A stretch of 16,856 nucleotides of DNA, from the NCBI GenBank assembly GCA_963605425.1, contig CAVCUQ010000030.1, forward strand, positions 1 to 16,856, in the 5' to 3' direction. Shown piece by piece: positions 1 through 6,352 of the stretch. This stretch comes from JAEELC01 sp963605425 (GTDB lineage: Bacteria > Bacillota_I > Bacilli_A > Acholeplasmatales > Anaeroplasmataceae). Position numbers and translations under genes: made by a program. Positions within the stretch are counted from its first letter, which is position 1, and each line of letters begins with the position of its first letter. The notes under the pieces were generated by a model, which saw nothing but the letters and a program-made list of their open reading frames with translations, was not told the origin of the DNA and searched no databases.

Positions 1-1
1 A

Positions 2-1081
2 GAACAAGAAAATAATATTAAATTATGTAATGAATATACAGACTTTTTAAGAAATTTATTTAAATCTAGCAATGTATCTAGTTGTATTGACTTAGTATAT
101 ATGACAGGAATTCTACCTATGAAGCGTTATACAACTCAATCAGCTTTAAATAATTTTAATGATTATGATATGATTGACTCTTCTCCTATTGAAACATGTG
201 CTGGATTTACTGAGGCTGAAGTTAAATCATTGTGTCTAAAGTATAATAGAGATTTTGAAGAAATTAAATATTGGTATAATGGTTATACATTAAATGGTAA
301 AGCCTTATATAATCCTAAATCAGTAGTAATGGCTATTTTAAAGAATGAATGCACAGATTACTGGACTAAAACAAGTGCTACAGAGGCTGTAGCTAATTAT
401 ATGAATTATCAAAATGGCGAACTAAAGGATATTATTACAAGAATGATTACCGGTGATAAAATAACAGTTGATCCATCACTATTTTCAAATGATTTAACTA
501 AAATTAATTCTATTGATTCAGCATTAACTGTATTAATTCATTTAGGATATTTAGCTTATAATAAAAATCTTCGTAAGTGCTATATTCCAAATCACGAGAT
601 AAGAATAGAATTTGAAAGAGCTATTAAAGAGTTACATTGGAATGAAATTATAAATCCAATATCTAATTCAATGAAATTATATGAAGAAACACTTCAAGGT
701 AATACTTCTTTTATAAATGAAACACTAGATAAAAATCATAAAGATTTAGCTGGTCCATTTAATAAAAATAAAGAAGATATTTTAGGTGTTATAGTACAAA
801 TATCTTATTATAATGTTAAACAATTTTATAATGTTAAGAAAGAAGATACTAGCACTTTAGGAAGAGTAGATATAACGTTTATACCATATGATAATACTCA
901 TATACCATTCATTATTGAACTTAAAGTGAATTCAACACCAGAGGATGCAATTAAGCAAATAAAAACAAAAGAATACTTTAATTCTTTAGGTGATTATCAT
1001 GGAAAAGTATTATTACTTGGAATATCATATAATGATAAGACATTAAATCATGATTCTAAGATAGAGACTATAGAAATATAA
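2..1081 (+). CDS. AAA-ATPase-like / PD-(D/E)XK protein, copy 1 (5' truncated by window edge)
   Basis: This is the C-terminal 359 codons of a protein nearly identical to the two complete 523-residue copies downstream. The reading frame is open from base 2, and alignment shows about 164 residues (Walker A and Walker B) lie outside the window. The internal ATG at 101 corresponds to residue 198 of the full copies, so it is not the start. The visible part includes the end of the AAA-ATPase-like region and the C-terminal nuclease-like domain, with GRVDITF, then IIELKV, then a Q in DAIKQI, the D...E-x-K...Q pattern of the PD-(D/E)XK fold. Families with this layout (AAA-ATPase_like plus PDDEXK_9) are common in multiple copies in anaerobes, and their role is not established. 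A hairpin terminator follows directly. Confidence 0.88.
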   Translation, partial: EQENNIKLCNEYTDFLRNLFKSSNVSSCIDLVYMTGILPMKRYTTQSALNNFNDYDMIDSSPIETCAGFTEAEVKSLCLKYNRDFEEIKYWYNGYTLNGKALYNPKSVVMAILKNECTDYWTKTSATEAVANYMNYQNGELKDIITRMITGDKITVDPSLFSNDLTKINSIDSALTVLIHLGYLAYNKNLRKCYIPNHEIRIEFERAIKELHWNEIINPISNSMKLYEETLQGNTSFINETLDKNHKDLAGPFNKNKEDILGVIVQISYYNVKQFYNVKKEDTSTLGRVDITFIPYDNTHIPFIIELKVNSTPEDAIKQIKTKEYFNSLGDYHGKVLLLGISYNDKTLNHDSKIETIEI

Positions 1082-1087
1082 AATAGT

Positions 1088-1122
1088 AATGCGTAGAAAT
1101 TAAATCTATGCATTATTTTTCT
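1088..1122 (+). terminator. Rho-independent terminator after copy 1
   Basis: A 10-bp stem pairs AATGCGTAGA (1088-1097) with TCTATGCATT (1105-1114), including one G-U pair, around a 7-nt loop. It is followed by ATTTTTCTATT. It starts 6 bases after the stop codon and recurs after copy 2 with the same stem, which supports a functional role. Confidence 0.8.
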
Positions 1123-1145
1123 ATTATACATATTTGCTATAAAAG

Positions 1146-1175
1146 TAGACTTTTATAAAATAGTTATGATAAAAT
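1146..1175 (+). promoter_or_regulatory. Promoter of AAA copy 2
   Basis: A -35-like TAGACT (1146-1151) and a -10-like TAAAAT (1170-1175) are separated by 18 bp. The -10 is preceded by TGA, giving an extended -10 (TGnTAAAAT). The same arrangement is kept before copy 3. The gene has an AGGTGAT ribosome site just upstream of the ATG at 1199. Confidence 0.6.
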
Positions 1176-1198
1176 ATATTTAAGAAGTAGGTGATACA

Positions 1199-2770
1199 AT
1201 GTCGTATTATTTAAACTTAGATAATGAAATGTTTGAGTGCTCATTAAATTCTAAAATATTTATTGATAAATCAAACTTAATCAAATATTGTAATGAGTTA
1301 ATAAAAACAAACGATAGATTCATGTGTGTCACAAGACCTCGTCGTTTTGGAAAAACCATGGCTTTATCTATGCTTAATGCTTATTATTCGCTAGGTTGCG
1401 ATTCAAGTGAATTATTTAAGGATCTAAATATATCTAAATATGAAACTTACTTAAAACACTTAAATAAACATAATGTAATTTGGATAGATATGGCAAATTT
1501 ATATACCGATATTGACGATAAGGATAATTTTGTTAAAAAATTAAAGTTAAATATTTTAAGAGATTTAAAAAACTATTATACTGATATTGATTTTACAGAT
1601 TTAACACTTGGTGAATCAATAGTAGAAATAAATTCTAAATTGAAAGAAAAATTTATTTTTTTAATAGATGAATGGGATGTTATATTTAGAGAACAAGAAA
1701 ATAACACTAAATTATGTGATGAATATATAGATTTTTTAAGAAACTTATTCAAATCAAGTAATGTTTCTAGTTGTATTGATTTAGTATATATGACAGGAAT
1801 CCTTCCTATGAAGCGATATACCACTCAATCAGCTTTAAATAATTTTACTGATTATGATATGATAGACTCTTCTCCTATTGAAACATGTGCTGGATTTACT
1901 GAAGAAGAGGTTAAGGGATTATGCATTAAGTATGACAGAGATTTTGAAGAAATTAAATATTGGTACAATGGCTATACATTAAATAGTAAAGCATTATATA
2001 ATCCTAAATCAGTAGTAATGGCTATTTTAAAGAACGAATGCAAAGATTACTGGACGAAGACTAGTGCTACAGAGGCTGTAGCTAATTATATGAATTATCA
2101 GAATGGAGAACTAAAGGATATTATTACAAGAATGATTACTGGTGATATGATAACTGTTGATCCATCTATGTTTTCAAATGATTTAACTAAAATTAATTCT
2201 ATTGATTCTGCTTTAACAGTTTTGATTCATCTAGGATATTTGGGCTATAATAAGACTCTTCGTAAGTGCTTTATTCCAAACCATGAGATAAGAATCGAAT
2301 TTGAAAGAGCTATTAAAGAGTTACATTGGAAGGAAATAATTAATCCTATATCTAATTCAATGAAATTATATGATGAGACTCTAAATGGTAATACTTCTTT
2401 TATAAATGAAACACTAGACAAAAATCATAAAGATTTAGCTGGTCCATTTAATAAAAATAAAGAAGATATCCTAGGAGTCATAGTTCAAATATCTTATTAT
2501 AATGTTAAACAATTTTATAATGTTAAGAAAGAAGATACTAGTACTTTAGGAAGAGCAGATATTACATTTATACCATATGATAATACTCATATACCATTTA
2601 TAATAGAACTAAAAGTTAATTCAACACCAGAAGATGCAATTAAGCAAATTAAGGAAAAGGAATACTTTAATTCTTTAGGTGATTACCATGGTAAGGTTCT
2701 ATTACTTGGAATATCTTATAACTCTGAAACACTTAAACATGATTCTAAAATAGAAACTATAGAAATATAA
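1199..2770 (+). CDS. AAA-ATPase-like protein with C-terminal PD-(D/E)XK nuclease-like domain, copy 2
   Basis: This complete 523-residue protein begins at an ATG preceded by AGGTGAT, which matches the anti-Shine-Dalgarno. A Walker A-like motif, RPRRFGKT, is at residues 46-53, and a Walker B-like FIFLIDEWD is at 152-160. The C-terminal third (about 420-520) has D454 in GRADI, E470-x-K472 in IIELKV and Q483, the pattern of a PD-(D/E)XK nuclease fold. No signal peptide or membrane segment is seen. The architecture matches the AAA-ATPase_like (DUF1703-type) proteins found as multicopy families in gut anaerobes. Their biological role is not settled; mobile-element or defence roles are only suggested. 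The gene has its own promoter and terminator. Compared with copy 3, differences cluster at residues about 104-149 and 349-378. Confidence 0.93.
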   Translation: MSYYLNLDNEMFECSLNSKIFIDKSNLIKYCNELIKTNDRFMCVTRPRRFGKTMALSMLNAYYSLGCDSSELFKDLNISKYETYLKHLNKHNVIWIDMANLYTDIDDKDNFVKKLKLNILRDLKNYYTDIDFTDLTLGESIVEINSKLKEKFIFLIDEWDVIFREQENNTKLCDEYIDFLRNLFKSSNVSSCIDLVYMTGILPMKRYTTQSALNNFTDYDMIDSSPIETCAGFTEEEVKGLCIKYDRDFEEIKYWYNGYTLNSKALYNPKSVVMAILKNECKDYWTKTSATEAVANYMNYQNGELKDIITRMITGDMITVDPSMFSNDLTKINSIDSALTVLIHLGYLGYNKTLRKCFIPNHEIRIEFERAIKELHWKEIINPISNSMKLYDETLNGNTSFINETLDKNHKDLAGPFNKNKEDILGVIVQISYYNVKQFYNVKKEDTSTLGRADITFIPYDNTHIPFIIELKVNSTPEDAIKQIKEKEYFNSLGDYHGKVLLLGISYNSETLKHDSKIETIEI

Positions 2771-2776
2771 AATAGT

Positions 2777-2812
2777 AATGCGTAGAAATAAATTCTATGC
2801 ATTATTTTTCTA
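2777..2812 (+). terminator. Rho-independent terminator after copy 2
   Basis: The stem AATGCGTAGA (2777-2786) pairs with TCTATGCATT (2794-2803) across a 7-nt loop, followed by ATTTTTCTATT. It is the counterpart of the element at 1088, with the stem conserved and the loop changed. Confidence 0.8.
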
Positions 2813-2834
2813 TTAGACATATTTACTATAAAAG

Positions 2835-2864
2835 TAGACATCCGTAAATTGATTATGATAAAAT
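2835..2864 (+). promoter_or_regulatory. Promoter of AAA copy 3
   Basis: A -35 TAGACA (2835-2840, one mismatch to TTGACA), an 18-bp spacer and an extended -10 TGA-TAAAAT (-10 at 2859-2864) are present. The hexamers and spacing match the promoter before copy 2 even though the spacer sequence differs, which supports the assignment. Confidence 0.65.
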
Positions 2865-2887
2865 ATAATTAGATAGTAGGTGATACA

Positions 2888-4459
2888 ATGTCATATTATT
2901 TAAATTTAGATAATGAAATGTTTGAGTGCTCATTAAATTCTAAAATATTTATCGACAAATCAAACTTAATCAAATATTGTAATGAATTAATAAAAACAAA
3001 TGATAGATTCATGTGCGTCACAAGACCTCGTCGTTTTGGAAAAACCATGGCTTTATCTATGCTTAATGCTTATTATTCGCTAGGTTGCGATTCAAGTGAA
3101 TTATTTAAGGAACTAAATATATCTAAAGATCAAACTTATTTAAAGCACTTAAATAAACATAATGTTATTTGGATAGATATGGCAAGTTTATACACAAAAT
3201 TAGAACATAAGGAAAACTTTGTAAAAGAATTAAGAAACTATCTTATTATGGATTTAAAAAACAAATTTACTAGCATCAATTTTGAAGGTATAAGATTAGA
3301 AGATATAATTATCAATATAAAATCATCATTGAATGAAAAATTTATATTTTTAATTGATGAGTGGGATGTTATATTTAGAGAACAAGAAACAAACACAAAA
3401 TTATGCAATGAATATGTAGATCTATTAAGAAGTTTATTTAAATCTAGTGATGTATCTGCTTGTATTGACTTAGTATATATGACAGGAATCCTTCCTATGA
3501 AGCGTTATACAACTCAATCAGCTTTAAATAATTTTAATGATTATGATATGATAGACTCTTCTCCTATTGAAACATGTGCTGGATTTACTGAAGAAGAAGT
3601 TAAGAGATTATGTCTTAAGTATAATAGAGATTTTGAAGAAATTAAATATTGGTATAATGGATATACATTAAATAAACAAGCCTTATATAATCCTAAATCA
3701 GTAGTAATGGCTATTTTAAAGAATGAATGTAAAGATTACTGGACTAAAACAAGTGCTACTGAAGCTGTAGCTAATTATATGAATTATCAAAATGGGGAAC
3801 TAAAGGATATTATAACAAGAATGATTACTGGTGATAAAATAATAGTTAATCCTTCAAAGTTTTCAAATGATTTAACCAAAATTAATTCAATTGATTCTGC
3901 TTTGACAGTTTTAATTCATTTAGGGTACTTAGCATATGATTCTACTTGTTCTTCTTGCTTTATTCCTAATTATGAGATAAGACAAGAATTCCAAAATGCA
4001 ATTGAAGAGTTGGATTGGAAAGAAATTATTTATCCAATATCTAATTCAATGAAATTATACGATGAAACACTTCAAGGTAATACTTCTTTTATAAATGAAA
4101 CACTTGATAAAAACCATAAAGACTTAGCAGGCCCTTTTAATAAGAACAAAGAGGATATCCTAGGAGTAATAGTTCAAATATCTTATTATAGTGTTAAACA
4201 ATTTTATAATGTTAAGAAAGAAGATACTAGCACTTTGGGAAGAGCAGATATAACATTTATTCCTTATGATAATACTCATATACCATTTATTATCGAACTT
4301 AAAGTAAATTCAACACCAGAGGATGCAATTAATCAAATAAAGGAAAAAGAATATTTTAATTCTTTAGGTGATTATCATGGTAAGGTATTATTACTTGGAA
4401 TATCCTATAACTCTGAAACACTTAAACATGATTCTAAGATTGAAACTATAGAAATATAG
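2888..4459 (+). CDS. AAA-ATPase-like protein with C-terminal PD-(D/E)XK nuclease-like domain, copy 3
   Basis: This complete 523-residue paralogue has the same start context (AGGTGAT before the ATG). It keeps RPRRFGKT (46-53), FIFLIDEWD (152-160), and the nuclease-like D454, E470, K472 and Q483. It is nearly identical to copy 2 over most of its length, but residues about 104-149 are strongly different (KLEHKENFVKELRNYLIM versus DIDDKDNFVKKLKLNILR), and a second patch at 349-378 differs (AYDSTCSSCF versus GYNKTLRKCF). Copy 1 resembles copy 2 in the second patch, so copy 3 is the odd one. The gene lacks the conserved 3' terminator hairpin of the other copies. Function is unknown beyond probable nucleotide binding and a nuclease-like fold. 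Confidence 0.93.
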   Translation: MSYYLNLDNEMFECSLNSKIFIDKSNLIKYCNELIKTNDRFMCVTRPRRFGKTMALSMLNAYYSLGCDSSELFKELNISKDQTYLKHLNKHNVIWIDMASLYTKLEHKENFVKELRNYLIMDLKNKFTSINFEGIRLEDIIINIKSSLNEKFIFLIDEWDVIFREQETNTKLCNEYVDLLRSLFKSSDVSACIDLVYMTGILPMKRYTTQSALNNFNDYDMIDSSPIETCAGFTEEEVKRLCLKYNRDFEEIKYWYNGYTLNKQALYNPKSVVMAILKNECKDYWTKTSATEAVANYMNYQNGELKDIITRMITGDKIIVNPSKFSNDLTKINSIDSALTVLIHLGYLAYDSTCSSCFIPNYEIRQEFQNAIEELDWKEIIYPISNSMKLYDETLQGNTSFINETLDKNHKDLAGPFNKNKEDILGVIVQISYYSVKQFYNVKKEDTSTLGRADITFIPYDNTHIPFIIELKVNSTPEDAINQIKEKEYFNSLGDYHGKVLLLGISYNSETLKHDSKIETIEI

Positions 4460-4485
4460 TATTATTTAATCATTTAAATAAGTAG

Positions 4486-4531
4486 ATAATTAGTACTTAA
4501 ATAGTAATAGTTAATAATTAGTGCTTAAATA
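4486..4531 (+). repeat. Pair of 18-bp direct repeats upstream of the riboswitch promoter
   Basis: ATAATTAGTACTTAAATA (4486-4503) and ATAATTAGTGCTTAAATA (4514-4531) differ at one position and are 28 bp apart. They lie about 66 bp upstream of the -35 at 4597 in otherwise unstructured AT-rich sequence. Direct repeats at such a distance could be an activator site. No regulator can be assigned from sequence, and the low complexity makes chance possible. Confidence 0.4.
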
Positions 4532-4596
4532 TATGGATTATTATTAAAATATAATAAAAAATCATCTTGTTTTAAGCATTTAATAATATTAAAAAG

Positions 4597-4625
4597 TTGA
4601 CAAACATTATATTAAGTAGTAAACT
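4597..4625 (+). promoter_or_regulatory. Promoter driving the c-di-GMP riboswitch transcript
   Basis: A perfect -35 TTGACA (4597-4602), a 17-bp spacer and a weaker -10 TAAACT (4620-4625) are present. The predicted transcript start, near 4632, is about 18 nt before the riboswitch aptamer, which is the expected geometry for a riboswitch-bearing leader. Confidence 0.6.
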
Positions 4626-4649
4626 TATATTGTAAAATAAAATACTTTA

Positions 4650-4720
4650 TAACTTTGGCAAAGCTAGAGAAATCTAGTGACGCAAAACTATAGGGCCTTA
4701 TTTAACATGGTAGCCAGTTG
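4650..4720 (+). promoter_or_regulatory. c-di-GMP-I (GEMM-I) riboswitch aptamer
   Basis: The core follows the GEMM-I consensus: TTGGCAAAG (4655-4663), a short helix CTAGA/TCTAG (4664-4677) capped by a GAAA tetraloop (4669-4672), the invariant GTGACGCAAA (4678-4686 plus flank), a second arm starting CTATAGGG (4688-4695), and the closing ATGGTAGCCAGTTG (4707-4720). P1 can form between TAACT (4650-4654) and AGTTG (4716-4720). The GAAA loop and the CTATAGGG arm fit the tetraloop-receptor contact of this class. The position where cGAMP-selective variants usually carry A is G here (4657), favouring c-di-GMP as ligand. Identification rests on motif recall; a covariance-model search would be decisive. 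Confidence 0.88.
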
Positions 4721-4752
4721 CATTTCTATATTTAGATTTGCAACTTTTTTTA
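4716..4752 (+). terminator. Riboswitch-controlled intrinsic terminator
   Basis: AGTTGCA (4716-4722) pairs perfectly with TGCAACT (4739-4745), with a possible inner TCT/AGA pairing (4725-4727 with 4734-4736). It is followed by an uninterrupted run of Ts. The 5' half of this stem is the 3' strand of the aptamer P1 helix, so P1 and the terminator cannot form together. Ligand-stabilised P1 should therefore prevent termination, making this an ON switch. Confidence 0.75.
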
Positions 4753-4775
4753 TATATTAGAAAGGATGTGAGGCT

Positions 4776-4904
4776 GTGTCATCTAATAAAACGTTTAATT
4801 CTATGACAAGTAGATTAGACGTTAGAACTCTTAATAACAAGATAATAGGTATAACAAAAGCTTCTATCCTTAAGGTATATAATTTAAAGTACTTAAGTTT
4901 TTAA
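4776..4904 (+). CDS. Possible 42-residue small protein downstream of the riboswitch
   Basis: A GTG-initiated reading frame encodes 42 residues (starting MSSNKTFNSMTSRLDV). AAAGGA (4761-4766) precedes the start at a 9-nt spacing. It is the first possible gene after the riboswitch terminator, so it would be translated only in read-through transcripts. No family is recognised; there is no signal peptide, and the composition is Lys, Asn and Ser rich. It may be a real small protein, a gene remnant, or a chance frame in the leader. Its stop is followed by about 260 nt of non-coding sequence. Confidence 0.25.
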   Translation: MSSNKTFNSMTSRLDVRTLNNKIIGITKASILKVYNLKYLSF

Positions 4905-4935
4905 AGATATATGTTATAGGCTACACATATTTCTT

Positions 4936-4964
4936 TTTACATAAGGATAAAGTATTAATATAAT
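4936..4964 (+). promoter_or_regulatory. Second promoter upstream of the secreted-protein operon
   Basis: TTTACA (4936-4941, one mismatch to consensus), a 17-bp spacer and a perfect TATAAT (4959-4964) make a strong vegetative promoter candidate. Transcription from about 4971 would give a leader of about 195 nt before the ATG at 5166 and would bypass the riboswitch. AT-richness raises the chance of false matches, but the spacing is ideal. Confidence 0.55.
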
Positions 4965-5017
4965 CTTTATTAGATATTTAATATACTAAAAGAGATTAAT
5001 TAAATTTAGGATACTCA

Positions 5018-5098
5018 TATATTTATAAGACCACAGTATAAATATAGATATTATCTTTAAAGTGATATGGTTATGACTCCATTCAAAAGTCAAAGTGG
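5018..5098 (+). other. Structured 5' UTR elements: hairpin and candidate pseudoknot
   Basis: A 10-bp A/T hairpin can form between 5018-5027 and 5037-5046 with a loop AGACCACAG. Further down, TGACT (5074-5078) pairs with AGTCA (5088-5092). The CCATT in its loop (5079-5083) can pair with AGTGG (5094-5098, one G-U pair), which would be an H-type pseudoknot. No known riboswitch class is recognised here. The pairing potential is seen directly; function is inference. Confidence 0.35.
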
Positions 5099-5109
5099 TA
5101 AAATCTTCC

Positions 5110-5142
5110 GGGGGGGGGTAATAGTTATATATTACTTTCTTC
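5110..5142 (+). other. Nine-G homopolymer folded into a leader hairpin
   Basis: Bases 5110-5118 are nine consecutive Gs, striking in such AT-rich DNA. GTAATA (5118-5123) pairs with TATTAC (5130-5135) around a 6-nt loop. The helix can extend outward as Gs 5111-5117 pair with TTTCTTC (5136-5142) through G-C and G-U pairs, giving about 14 bp. The element ends 9 nt before the ribosome site GGGAGG (5152-5157). Tract-length change by slippage would shift the register of this helix. Phase-variable control is inference; a sequencing artefact in the homopolymer cannot be excluded. Confidence 0.5.
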
Positions 5143-5165
5143 GGCAAAAACGGGAGGAAATAAAT

Positions 5166-6278
5166 ATGAATAAAAAAACGTTAAGAAAATTAACATTAAG
5201 TGGTGTAACCCTAGGTGTAGCAGCTTTATCGCTAACTTCTACAACTTATGCATGGTTCACAACTAACGGAGAAGCTAAAGCTACAGGTATTTCTGGTTCT
5301 GTAACAGCAGCAGAAGCTAATATGCTTATCAAGAGCCCTACAGGATGGAAAGACGTTGATGGTACAGTAAAGCCTGTATATGATGGTACTACAGTATGGG
5401 AAACTAATACTTTCACTACAACATCAAATGCCGTAGCAGCAACTTTTGGTCAAACTACTACTCTAGTAAATGAAGCTGGTAATAGTGATACTATCACAAA
5501 GAGCTTAAGGCCTGTATCTATCTTAAGTACAAGTGATGCAACTGCTAAACAAACTCCAGATGGAAAGTTCTATGAATTAAGTGATCATGCTTTAAGTACT
5601 GCAGAAGCTTCTTCTAGTTGTTATCTACACTATCAAGTTGTAATCGCATTAAGTGGTTTAGTTAGTGGTAAAAGTTATTCAGTAGAGATGCAACTACCTG
5701 AATTAAGTAGTACACCAGCTAGCCAATATCTATTAGTGGATGCTGGAACAACAGCTAAAGCTGGAAAGACTATTCAAGTAAAGATTGAAGATGCTCTTAG
5801 CTTAGGTATTAAGAATACGGTTATCACAGATGGTACAAATGATTATGGTAATACTACACCTGGTACCATTACTTCAAATCCAACTAATAACGCATCAGGA
5901 TATTATCATGCTGTTGAGGAAAAAGAGGAATTAGTAGATGCAAGCAATACTAGTGGTGATAACTTAACAGGTAATGCTATCACATATTACAACAATGTAT
6001 ATGGAGGAGAAAAAATCAGTTTACCTAGTAATTATGCTAATTGTTACAAGAGTGAGTACTTCAATACTGATGGAAGCAAATGGTCAACTGAAGGTTATGC
6101 TCATGCTAAGACTCTTTACACTGTAAAAGGTACTGATAACGGTTCATTTGTATGTGTAACTGACTTATACTTCTTTATCGATGGTTGGGATTATCAATGT
6201 TTCAATGCTATTGGTGGATTAAGCTTATTCAGTGGTTCAGATATTAAATTCAATCTTAAAGCTACTTCTAACAACTAA
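5166..6278 (+). CDS. Secreted SipW-dependent-type surface/matrix protein A
   Basis: This 370-residue protein is predicted to be exported and processed by a SipW-type signal peptidase. The N-terminus has a charged MNKKTLRK stretch, a hydrophobic core (11-25), and then TTYAWFTTN, which resembles the cleavage region and mature start of TasA/camelysin-type substrates (cleavage probably near A29). The body is Thr/Ser/Asn-rich and likely beta-rich, with SQYLLVDA and NAITYYNNVYG motifs shared with its two paralogues. The C-terminus carries YFFIDGWDYQCFN (335-347) and GGLSL. The start at 5166 is chosen because GGGAGG lies 8 nt upstream and the signal peptide then begins correctly; an in-frame ATG at 5067 would bury it. 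It is first in the operon, behind a riboswitch and a poly-G leader. A structural fibre or matrix role is inferred from the family and the two SipW-like peptidases downstream. Confidence 0.85.
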   Translation: MNKKTLRKLTLSGVTLGVAALSLTSTTYAWFTTNGEAKATGISGSVTAAEANMLIKSPTGWKDVDGTVKPVYDGTTVWETNTFTTTSNAVAATFGQTTTLVNEAGNSDTITKSLRPVSILSTSDATAKQTPDGKFYELSDHALSTAEASSSCYLHYQVVIALSGLVSGKSYSVEMQLPELSSTPASQYLLVDAGTTAKAGKTIQVKIEDALSLGIKNTVITDGTNDYGNTTPGTITSNPTNNASGYYHAVEEKEELVDASNTSGDNLTGNAITYYNNVYGGEKISLPSNYANCYKSEYFNTDGSKWSTEGYAHAKTLYTVKGTDNGSFVCVTDLYFFIDGWDYQCFNAIGGLSLFSGSDIKFNLKATSNN

Positions 6279-6352
6279 ACTAATTAATAATTCTTAAATA
6301 ATTTTCTTAATTCATTTTATTCAATTATTAAAGAAAGGAGGAACTTTCAAAT

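Larger units (their letters stand above)
1..4459 (+). repeat. Tandem three-copy array of one gene cassette, 1689-bp period
   Basis: Equivalent positions in the three copies are exactly 1689 bp apart: 101 versus 1790 for the same internal Met, and 1199 versus 2888 for the start codons. The repeat unit includes the gene and, between copies, an intergenic segment with a terminator, a promoter and a ribosome site. Intergenic segments 1082-1198 and 2771-2887 are also alignable. The conserved terminator is missing after copy 3, so the array ends at about 4459. The pattern suggests duplication by unequal recombination of an autonomous cassette, followed by local divergence. Confidence 0.9.

Noticed and set aside
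101..1081. Copy 1 as a complete 326-residue protein starting at 101
   Set aside because: The frame is open to the window edge and aligns with residues 165-523 of the other copies, so the ATG is internal.
1576..1824. Minus-strand 82-codon frame inside AAA copy 2
   Set aside because: It lies fully within a well-supported gene on the other strand, has no ribosome site, and no recognisable product.
4650..4720. A cGAMP-selective GEMM-Ib riboswitch
   Set aside because: The position usually A in that variant appears to be G here (4657), which favours c-di-GMP; ligand assay would settle it.
5067..5165. N-terminal extension of the first secreted protein from an ATG at 5067
   Set aside because: It would place 33 residues before a typical signal peptide, lacks a strong ribosome site, and the ATG at 5166 has GGGAGG at correct spacing. 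Kept only as a finding about the G-tract.
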